Of a stretch of 11,661 nucleotides of DNA, positions 1 through 5,766 are shown piece by piece (position 1 is the stretch's first letter; every line of letters starts with the position of its first letter). The DNA is from an uncultured Muribaculaceae bacterium (GTDB taxonomy: Bacteria > Bacteroidota > Bacteroidia > Bacteroidales > Muribaculaceae), in assembly GCA_910584545.1 (NCBI GenBank), contig CAJUBC010000061.1, positions 1 to 11,661 on the forward strand, given 5' to 3'. Under the pieces are notes generated by a model. It ran no database searches. It saw nothing but the letters and a program-made list of their open reading frames with translations, and was not told the origin of the DNA. The position numbers and the translations under genes are program-made.

Positions 1-24
1 TTGACTTTCTTATACACCGGACGT

Positions 25-53
25 AAAAAATCGCGATTTTTTATATACCTTTG
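25..53 (+). promoter_or_regulatory. Promoter -7 element with adjacent perfect palindrome, upstream of the S8 protease
   Basis: TACCTTTG at 46-53 is an exact match to the Bacteroidetes sigma-ABfr -7 consensus TAnnTTTG, placing a transcription start near 60 and a leader of roughly 55 nt before the ATG at 115. No TTG or TTTG lies at the usual 19-21 nt upstream. That space is instead filled by the perfect 18-nt palindrome AAAAAATCGCGATTTTTT (25-42), ending 3 nt before the -7 element. The palindrome could be an operator for a dimeric regulator or the A/T-stem remnant of an upstream gene's terminator. The leader also has a small hairpin, TGCGG at 76-80 pairing with CCGCA at 90-94. The -7 match is seen directly; any regulatory role is inferred. 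Confidence 0.55.
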
Positions 54-114
54 CAACTGAACCACTCTTTGTCTATGCGGGTTTGTAAGCCGCAGGCCAA
101 TCTAATTTGAAACG

Positions 115-2250
115 ATGATGAAGAAACTCTTGTTTTTCGCACTAAGCCTCCTGAGCCTCGCGCTCTCAGCCGTCGCCGCAGATTCCTCCGAGACCCCGCG
201 GCGCTACATCCCGTCGCTCATCCGCATATCCGACGACTCGGCCATAGCCGATCTCGAGGCCGAGGGCGCCAAGGTGTGGCATCGCCGAGGTGACATAATC
301 ATCGCTTTCATCCCCGACAGCCCCGAGGAGAAGCCCGGATCCCGCAGGGGTGAGGATAGCTCCGCCATCCGGCGTGCGCGCCGGATCCCGGGCGTGGAGC
401 GGGTGGAACGGTCCCGTCGCATGCATCTGTCGCTTGATACCGCACGCTCCCACTTCGCCGCCGAGGATGTGCTGACCGGCAAGGGCTTTCCGCAGCCCTA
501 CACCGGCAAAGGCGTGGTGGTGGGACTGGTGGATACGGGTTTCGATCCGCTGCATATCAATTTCCTCGACGAAAATGGCAGTCCACGCGTTCGCAAGTTC
601 GTGACAATCAACGATACGCTCGCAGAGAAGAGGGTGATGACCACCCGCGCCGAGTTCGAGGCTGTCGGCACCGACAACCCCTACGAGTGGCACGCCACCC
701 ATGTGACGGGCATCATGGCAGGGGGCTATGATAAGAACGGCTTCAACGGTATCGCATCCGATGCCGACATCGTGGCCTGCAGCTCCCTTCTGTATGACGC
801 TGGAATCCTCGCCGGTATCGAGGAGATTGTGGACTATGCCCGCTCCGTAGGGAAGCGCTGTGTGGTCAATCTCTCGCTTGCCGGCTACCTCGGCCCGCAC
901 GACGGTACCTCGCTATGTGACCAATATCTTTCCATGCTCGGCGAGGAGGCCATAATCTGTCTCGCCACCGGCAACGCCGGCGATACCTACAACGCTCTTT
1001 CCCAGACTTTCACCGAGCAGCATCCCACCGCGCGGGTCCGTATCCACAGCGGAGACTGGGTGCAGCTCGACATGAGCGGGGCCACCGATATCTGGAGCGT
1101 CGACTCTTCGCCGCTCCGCGCAAGAATCCTTATCTATGACGAGTACACCCGCGAGGTAGTGTACGCATCGCCGGAGCAGGATGCCTCGGCGGATTTCACC
1201 TATCGCATGGAGTCCGGTTCCGATTCTGAGTTCGCGCGTTACTACGACGGCTGGATCGAGCTTGCCGGCGACCCGCGCGACGGGGAGAACGGCCGCTGCC
1301 ATCTGCTGCTTCAGTACGACGCGCACACCGACATCAAGGTTCCCGACAAATCGTGGGCGCGCTACAACATAGCCCTTGAGGTGACGGGACCCGTAGGCTC
1401 AGGGGTGCAGATATTCGCCGACGGACAGTCCTCGCGTTTCGTAGGTTTTCCGGGCTGGCCCGGTCCCCATGCCGCGCTCTCGGTCAGCGACATGGCGGCA
1501 GCTGAACGAGTGATAGCCGTAGGCATGTACAACAGCCGGGCACGCATCCCGATGGTCGACGGCTCATTCCGTGATGCGGCGTTTCCTCCGATGACCGTCA
1601 GCAAATATTCCAGTTTCGGAACATTTATCGACGGGCGTACCGTACCCCACACGGTGGCTCCGGGCGGATCGATAGTTTCTTCCATAAGCGGGCCGTTTCT
1701 TGCCGCCCACCCGGAGGCGGTACCTGAAACGTGCGCCGTGGAGAATGTCGGCGGAACGGACTATTATTGGGACAGCAACAGCGGCACCTCTATGTCGACG
1801 CCATACGTGGCGGGTTTCATAGCCACCTGGCTCGAAGCCGATCCCTTGCTGGAACATGATGATGTGAAGAGGATACTTCTCGCCTCCAACCGCCACGACT
1901 ACGCCGACCCGGAGAATCCGCGACACGGTCAGGGCTGGTTCGACCCTCGCGCAGGATTGCAGGCGGTGGTGGAGCAGGCCTGCGTCACCGGTCTTTGCCC
2001 TGACAGGAACAATCCCTCGGCCGACTGCACGCGTCCCCGCCTCGAGTATGGCAACGGCAGTTTGAGGCTCTGGAATCCGGGGCGCCATGAATGCCGTCTC
2101 GACGTGCGCACTCCCGCAGGCATGGTCATGGTGACCTACTCGACAGCTGCCCCCGCGGCCGAATTCCCTCTCCCCTCCGGCAGCTCCCCGCTGGTCCTGA
2201 TAACCTTGACAGCCCCCTTTTCCACACAAACACTGAAGCTCGCCCGGTAA
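115..2250 (+). CDS. Secreted S8 family (subtilisin-like) serine peptidase
   Basis: This is a 711-residue exported serine endopeptidase. Residues 1-21 form a signal peptide: MMKK, a hydrophobic core, and a likely signal peptidase I cut after A-V-A (19-21). Residues about 28-105 look like an I9-type propeptide ending in a basic stretch. The catalytic triad is visible: Asp140 in VDTG, His193 in HATHVTG, and Ser559 in GTSMSTP. Asn287 in TGNAGD is the probable oxyanion residue. The His motif has Ala where the family usually has Gly (HGTHVAG). About 150-200 residues are inserted between the Asn and Ser blocks, probably a beta-rich domain. The last 70 residues, after a Cys-containing linker (Cys623, 628, 638), end in a beta-strand-like tail closing with TLKLAR. 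That tail faintly resembles a type IX secretion C-terminal domain but is not convincing. ATG 115 and ATG 118 are both possible starts, with no clear Shine-Dalgarno. The gene stands alone and converges on the nuclease gene at 2525. The physiological substrate is unknown; the family call is firm. Confidence 0.93.
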   Translation: MMKKLLFFALSLLSLALSAVAADSSETPRRYIPSLIRISDDSAIADLEAEGAKVWHRRGDIIIAFIPDSPEEKPGSRRGEDSSAIRRARRIPGVERVERSRRMHLSLDTARSHFAAEDVLTGKGFPQPYTGKGVVVGLVDTGFDPLHINFLDENGSPRVRKFVTINDTLAEKRVMTTRAEFEAVGTDNPYEWHATHVTGIMAGGYDKNGFNGIASDADIVACSSLLYDAGILAGIEEIVDYARSVGKRCVVNLSLAGYLGPHDGTSLCDQYLSMLGEEAIICLATGNAGDTYNALSQTFTEQHPTARVRIHSGDWVQLDMSGATDIWSVDSSPLRARILIYDEYTREVVYASPEQDASADFTYRMESGSDSEFARYYDGWIELAGDPRDGENGRCHLLLQYDAHTDIKVPDKSWARYNIALEVTGPVGSGVQIFADGQSSRFVGFPGWPGPHAALSVSDMAAAERVIAVGMYNSRARIPMVDGSFRDAAFPPMTVSKYSSFGTFIDGRTVPHTVAPGGSIVSSISGPFLAAHPEAVPETCAVENVGGTDYYWDSNSGTSMSTPYVAGFIATWLEADPLLEHDDVKRILLASNRHDYADPENPRHGQGWFDPRAGLQAVVEQACVTGLCPDRNNPSADCTRPRLEYGNGSLRLWNPGRHECRLDVRTPAGMVMVTYSTAAPAAEFPLPSGSSPLVLITLTAPFSTQTLKLAR

Positions 2251-2266
2251 CGAGGCGTATGTACAT

Positions 2267-2297
2267 AAAAAAATTGATTGTCATCCCGACAACCAAT
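2267..2297 (-). terminator. Rho-independent terminator on the minus strand
   Basis: Read on the minus strand, ATTGGTTGTC - GGGAT - GACAATCAAT forms a 10-bp stem, fully paired when one G-U pair is counted, with a 5-nt loop, followed directly by a run of T (2273 down to 2267). On the plus strand the same position is an A-C mismatch and the following sequence (CTTGTGTT) is a poor U tract, so the minus orientation fits better. It would end transcripts of the methyltransferase-nuclease unit about 230 nt after its last stop codon, or a shorter RNA starting near 2334. The plus-strand protease transcript may use it weakly. Confidence 0.6.
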
Positions 2298-2339
2298 CTT
2301 GTGTTAACCTTAAAATCTAATACCATGAAAAACTCAGTG

Positions 2340-2347
2340 CAAAATTA
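2340..2347 (-). promoter_or_regulatory. Candidate minus-strand -7 element in the spacer
   Basis: The minus strand reads TAATTTTG here, an exact TAnnTTTG match. Transcription would begin near 2334 and run into the terminator at 2297-2267, giving an RNA of about 65-70 nt. No -33 TTTG is found at 19-21 nt upstream (the nearest is at 2360-2363, only 12 nt away). In such AT-rich sequence a chance match is quite possible. Confidence 0.25.
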
Positions 2348-2524
2348 GAAAATATTTTTCAAACCATGCTATAAAACATAAAAATATTTCTTGCATTTAA
2401 CCAATATTAACATAAATGATGTCCAATTGATTATTTTTTAACAAATGTTTTTGTCTTGGTCCCAAACTTCAGTGCAGGGGAGGAGGGTGCATAGCGCATG
2501 CAGCACGGCATCGGTTCCGGTGCC

Positions 2525-3601
2525 TTACCGCCGGAACACGAAGCAACGTGTGGCGTCGAACCGCGGCAACGCCATCAGCTGGACATCCGCCTTTCGGTCG
2601 GCGATGGTCTCCGAAGCCGTTCCAACTGTCACCCCCTTGCTCTCCAGCGCATCGCGTACGGCTTTCAGGGCCTTGGCCGGCGTGTTGTTGTCCTTCGACA
2701 GGTGACATAGGAATATATAGCGCAGTTCCGGGTTGATGATCTCCTGAAGGAAGCGTGCCGTGTCGCTGTTGTCGAGATGGCCGTTGGCGGTGCGGATCCT
2801 TGCTTTCAGATATTCAGGATAAGGGCCTGTTGACAGCATGTCGGAATCGTAATTGGCTTCGATCACCAGATAGTTCGCGCGACTCATATAATGCCTCGCT
2901 CTCTCGGTGACCGCCCCGAGGTCGGTGGCGAGCACGAAACGGCGCCCATGGAACTCGATCGAGAAGCCCATGTTGTCGCTTCCGTCGTGAGGAACTTCGA
3001 AAGCCGTTATGTCGAATTCACCTATACTGAAAGGAATCTCCTTGAACACAGGCGTGTGGTATTCCTTTATCCGTCGCGAGATGGAATGGCGGCGCAACAG
3101 TCCGTTGAGCACCCTCGGCGTGCAGTAGAGCGAGATATGTCGGTTGTTGCGCAGCAGGTTGTAGGAATAGCGCACATGGTCCGAGTGGTCGTGGGTCAGA
3201 AGCAATGCCTTGACTCGGCTCATCGGCACTCCGTTCACTTCCAGCATTTCTTCTATCTTATCGGCACGGACTCCGGCATCTACCACAATCCCCTCTCGGT
3301 CGGTGCCTATGTAGCAGCTGTTTCCGCTCGAACCGCTTCCGAGCGAGATGTAGTAGAGGCGTTCGGCATTGGCTGCCGCCGAGGCTGCCATCTCCTCCGG
3401 AGTGATGTCAAGATCTGTGTAGACAGGATTCGGAACGACCTTACGCCGCTCCTCTCCCCTGGTCTCTCTCTCCTCTCTCCCCTCTTCCTCGGCCTCACGT
3501 TCGGCAGCGGCGAGTTTGCTGAAATAATCCGCCCGCTCGATATTGTCCCAGTCAAACAGACTCGGCTGGTTGTCGAAAACGATTCTCTTCTTCGCGCTCA
3601 T
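2525..3601 (-). CDS. YycJ/WalJ-type MBL-fold exonuclease with N-terminal extension
   Basis: This 358-residue protein has a metallo-beta-lactamase-fold hydrolase domain at residues 80-358. The domain opens with YYISLGSGSSGNSCYIG, typical of the YycJ/WalJ branch, and carries the metal ligands THDHSDH (136-142), His205 in VPHDG, Asp227 in ATDLG, and His275 and His300 in later loops. Family members from Gram-positives are reported as 5'-3' double-stranded DNA exonucleases linked to mismatch repair. Bacterial homologues are usually near 260-270 residues. Here about 80 extra residues precede the domain: a short hydrophobic peptide with NQPSLFDWD (11-19), a helix, and a Glu/Arg-rich stretch (33-54). 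Q12-P-S-L-F16 resembles the QL(S/D)LF beta-clamp-binding motif. I chose the ATG at 3601 because it overlaps the upstream methyltransferase stop as ATGA. Met71 (ATG at 3391) is an alternative start that would give the domain-only form. Nuclease function is inferred from family. Confidence 0.88.
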   Translation of the reverse strand: MSAKKRIVFDNQPSLFDWDNIERADYFSKLAAAEREAEEEGREERETRGEERRKVVPNPVYTDLDITPEEMAASAAANAERLYYISLGSGSSGNSCYIGTDREGIVVDAGVRADKIEEMLEVNGVPMSRVKALLLTHDHSDHVRYSYNLLRNNRHISLYCTPRVLNGLLRRHSISRRIKEYHTPVFKEIPFSIGEFDITAFEVPHDGSDNMGFSIEFHGRRFVLATDLGAVTERARHYMSRANYLVIEANYDSDMLSTGPYPEYLKARIRTANGHLDNSDTARFLQEIINPELRYIFLCHLSKDNNTPAKALKAVRDALESKGVTVGTASETIADRKADVQLMALPRFDATRCFVFRR

Positions 3602-4383
3602 CTCCCGTTCCTCCTTTCTCGCCGGGGATTCTGCTCTTTGAAAAACTTTTTCTCCTTTTTCTCATCTGAGACCGAGTCATTACGGTGGATAAGGAAAATG
3701 GCAGGCCGTTTGTCATAATCGGTCCTGCAATTGCGCCAGCGTGCCGCCGGCATGGTTACGATACTTTCCGTTGAGGATGAGATGTCGCAAGCCACGCAGA
3801 GGAGCGTATCAGGCCGAAGATGCTCGGCAAGGAAGCTCACCATCCTGTTGTTGCGGTAAGGGGTCTCGATGAAGATCTGAGTCTGGCCGAGCCTCGAGGC
3901 CCGGGCCTCGAGATCCTTGACAGCCTTCAGCTTATCCTGCTCCGAGATAGGAAGATAGCCGTTGAAGGCGAAGCCCTGGCCATTGAAGCCGGAAGCCATG
4001 AGCGACATCAGTATGCTGGAGGGACCCACTAGCGGCACCACCCTAAGGCCCTCCCGCTGCGCGATCTCCACCACCGCCGCACCCGGGTCGGCCACCGCCG
4101 GACACCCCGCCTCGCTCATCACTCCCACGGGTTCACCGCGCCTCAAGGCATCGAGAAAACCTGAGATCTCTATGGCCGGCGTGTGCCTGTTCAGTTCGTG
4201 GAAGGTACACTCGTCGATGGGAAACTCCCGGTCCCAGCGGCGCAGACAGCGCCGGGCGGTGCGGAGGTTCTCCACTATAAAAGTCCGTATCTCGCGAACG
4301 ACGCGCAGATTGCCGGACGGGATGGTCATGTCGAGGGGAGAGTCGCCGATTTCGACGGGAATAAGGTATAAAGCCGGTGGCAT
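3598..4383 (-). CDS. RsmI-like SAM-dependent methyltransferase (tetrapyrrole methylase fold)
   Basis: This 261-residue protein belongs to the COG0313/RsmI family, whose characterised member 2'-O-methylates C1402 of 16S rRNA using SAM. Visible motifs, numbered from the ATG at 4383, are LYLIPVEIGD (5-14), SEAGCPAVADPGA (90-102, the SAM-site loop), GPSSILMSLMASG (120-132) and FIETPYRNNR (171-180). The first motif differs from the PTPIGNL of classical RsmI, so this is probably the shorter second paralogue common in Bacteroidetes, whose target I cannot name with confidence. A basic tail (about 241-261, rich in Lys and Arg) extends past the usual end and could bind RNA. The frame is open upstream to a TTG at 4419, but ATG 4383 aligns with the family start and sits about 20 nt after a TAnnTTTG promoter. 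The stop overlaps the downstream nuclease start by ATGA. Confidence 0.9.
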   Translation of the reverse strand: MPPALYLIPVEIGDSPLDMTIPSGNLRVVREIRTFIVENLRTARRCLRRWDREFPIDECTFHELNRHTPAIEISGFLDALRRGEPVGVMSEAGCPAVADPGAAVVEIAQREGLRVVPLVGPSSILMSLMASGFNGQGFAFNGYLPISEQDKLKAVKDLEARASRLGQTQIFIETPYRNNRMVSFLAEHLRPDTLLCVACDISSSTESIVTMPAARWRNCRTDYDKRPAIFLIHRNDSVSDEKKEKKFFKEQNPRRERRNGR

Positions 4384-4407
4384 ACTCTGAGAGATTATTA
4401 CAAAATT

Positions 4408-4415
4408 CAAATTTA
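4408..4415 (-). promoter_or_regulatory. -7 promoter element for the rsmI-like/yycJ-like unit
   Basis: The minus strand reads TAAATTTG, matching TAnnTTTG exactly. It predicts a start near 4401-4403 and a leader of about 20 nt to the ATG at 4383. I see no -33 TTTG at the expected distance. If transcription starts here, the upstream TTG at 4419 cannot be the start codon, which supports the shorter protein. Confidence 0.5.
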
Positions 4416-4458
4416 ACAAAATCTCGGCATATAATATCTAATTAATCTCTCTTTTTTC

Positions 4459-4466
4459 TAATTTTG
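4459..4466 (+). promoter_or_regulatory. -7 promoter element for the rsmF-copA-HMA-tcdA-lolD operon
   Basis: TAATTTTG matches TAnnTTTG exactly, within a T-rich stretch (4449-4465). Transcription should start near 4472-4475. That leaves only a few bases before the in-frame GTG at 4477 but about 35 nt before the ATG at 4510. A -33 TTTG is not seen. This element and the minus-strand one at 4408-4415 lie 43 nt apart, back to back, in an AT-rich divergent control region. Confidence 0.55.
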
Positions 4467-4509
4467 TAGAATAAAAGTGAACAGTATAGCATTTAAAACA
4501 GTTCAGCGG

Positions 4510-5766
4510 ATGTTGAAACCGGAATTTATAGAGAGTCTGAGAGGGATAGATGGGCTTGATGCCGAGGCTCTTGCGAGAGCGTTGGGGGGACAGTCAGAGA
4601 CGAGCATACGCCTCAACCGCAGGAAATTGAGCGATCCTGCTGTGCTCGGTTACGAGCGACTCCAGCCCGTGCCTTGGTGCCGGAGCGGTTTCTATCTGCC
4701 GGAGCGACCGGTGTTCACCCTCAATCCCCTGTTCCATGCGGGACTGTTCTATGTTCAGGAAGCCTCGTCGATGATCCACGAGACGATAGTGGAGCGCATG
4801 CTTCCCATGCTCGGAGTCTCGCCGAAGGTGCTCGACCTCTGCGCCGCGCCGGGAGGTAAGACCACCGCCGCCATCAACGCTCTGCCGGACACCGCCATGG
4901 TGATAGCCAACGAGATAATGCCGAAGCGTGCGAGGATATTGCGCGAGAATCTGATGAAGTGGGGCTATCCCGACACCATGGTGACGAGTGCCGACACCGG
5001 AGTGTTCGCGTCGGCCGGGCCGATGTTCGACCTGGTGATGGCTGACGCTCCCTGCAGCGGCGAGGGAATGATGCGCAAGGATGAGACCGCGGCCTCGCAG
5101 TGGTCAGAGGGCCTTGTGGCCGGTTGCGAGGCCCTGCAGCGAAAGATACTCGCCGACGCGGCCGAGGCATTGGTTCCCGGCGGCGTGCTCATATACTCCA
5201 CATGCACCTTCAACACCCGCGAGAACGAGGGCAATCTCCGTTATGCGGTCGAGCAGCTCGGTCTTGAACCGGTGGACCTGCAGTTGCCGCCGGAGTGGGG
5301 GATATCCCCGCAGTTGACCGGTCCTTACCCGGCCTTGCGGTTCATGCCCCACATCACGAGGGGAGAGGGACTTTTTGCCGCCGTGATGCGTAAGCCGGGA
5401 GAAGCTGTGGCCCGCAATCCACGGGACTTCGTGCGACTGAAGGCATCGCTGCGTCCCCTTATGGATGGAATTCCACAGACCGAAGTTCTCCGTTCCAAGG
5501 GTGGAGGTAAAAAAGATGTAATCGAGCTGCCGCGCTCCGAGTGGGCGCTCTCCTGCGCTTTCCCGAGGGGACAATATCCCGAGGCCGAAGTCGATGAAAC
5601 CATGGCATTAGGCTATCTGCGTCATGAGTCGCTGACTCTCCCGGAGGGAACTCCGCGTGGATTTGTTGTTATAACCTACAGGGGATATCCGCTTGGATTC
5701 GTGAAGAACTTAGGCACGAGAGCCAACAATCTATATCCCGCAGAATGGAAAATAAGGAATTTATGA
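4510..5766 (+). CDS. rsmF: RsmF/NOL1-NOP2-Sun family rRNA cytosine-C5 methyltransferase
   Basis: This is a SAM-dependent RNA m5C methyltransferase of about 418 residues; the E. coli family member RsmF modifies C1407 of 16S rRNA. Numbered from ATG 4510, the core shows the SAM motif DLCAAPGGKT (109-118), motif IV DAPCSG (179-184, Cys182 for product release) and motif VI STCTFN (230-235, catalytic Cys232). RFMPHITRGEGLFAAVMRK closes the catalytic domain. A C-terminal RsmF-type RNA-binding region follows and ends with LGFVKNLGTRANNLYP. The start is uncertain: an in-frame GTG at 4477 would add 11 residues but lies only 1-5 nt from the predicted transcription start, whereas MLKPEFIESL matches how the family normally begins. 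It is the first gene of the operon and its end overlaps copA. The exact target nucleotide in this organism is not established. Confidence 0.92.
   Translation: MLKPEFIESLRGIDGLDAEALARALGGQSETSIRLNRRKLSDPAVLGYERLQPVPWCRSGFYLPERPVFTLNPLFHAGLFYVQEASSMIHETIVERMLPMLGVSPKVLDLCAAPGGKTTAAINALPDTAMVIANEIMPKRARILRENLMKWGYPDTMVTSADTGVFASAGPMFDLVMADAPCSGEGMMRKDETAASQWSEGLVAGCEALQRKILADAAEALVPGGVLIYSTCTFNTRENEGNLRYAVEQLGLEPVDLQLPPEWGISPQLTGPYPALRFMPHITRGEGLFAAVMRKPGEAVARNPRDFVRLKASLRPLMDGIPQTEVLRSKGGGKKDVIELPRSEWALSCAFPRGQYPEAEVDETMALGYLRHESLTLPEGTPRGFVVITYRGYPLGFVKNLGTRANNLYPAEWKIRNL

Larger units (their letters stand above)
2251..2524. other. AT-rich convergent intergenic spacer
   Basis: This 274-nt gap lies between the stop codons of the convergent S8 protease and YycJ-like nuclease genes. 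Bases 2255-2460 are strikingly AT-rich compared with the flanking coding DNA. The spacer contains the minus-strand terminator at 2267-2297 and a minus-strand TAnnTTTG match at 2340-2347. Its only open frame worth naming is the eight-codon ATG...TAG at 2325-2348, which I do not call a gene. Beyond these I see no conserved feature. Confidence 0.7.

Noticed and set aside
166..900. 244-codon minus-strand frame opposite the S8 protease
   Set aside because: It covers the catalytic Asp and His region of the protease and has His/Gly-rich composition typical of an antisense shadow.
2325..2348. Tiny ORF MKNSVQN in the AT-rich spacer
   Set aside because: It is only eight codons including the stop, with no support beyond an ATG-like context; its 3' half is the minus-strand -7 match.
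2891..3718. 275-codon plus-strand frame opposite the nuclease and methyltransferase genes
   Set aside because: It overlaps two conserved minus-strand genes and their ATGA junction; no family features are seen in its translation.
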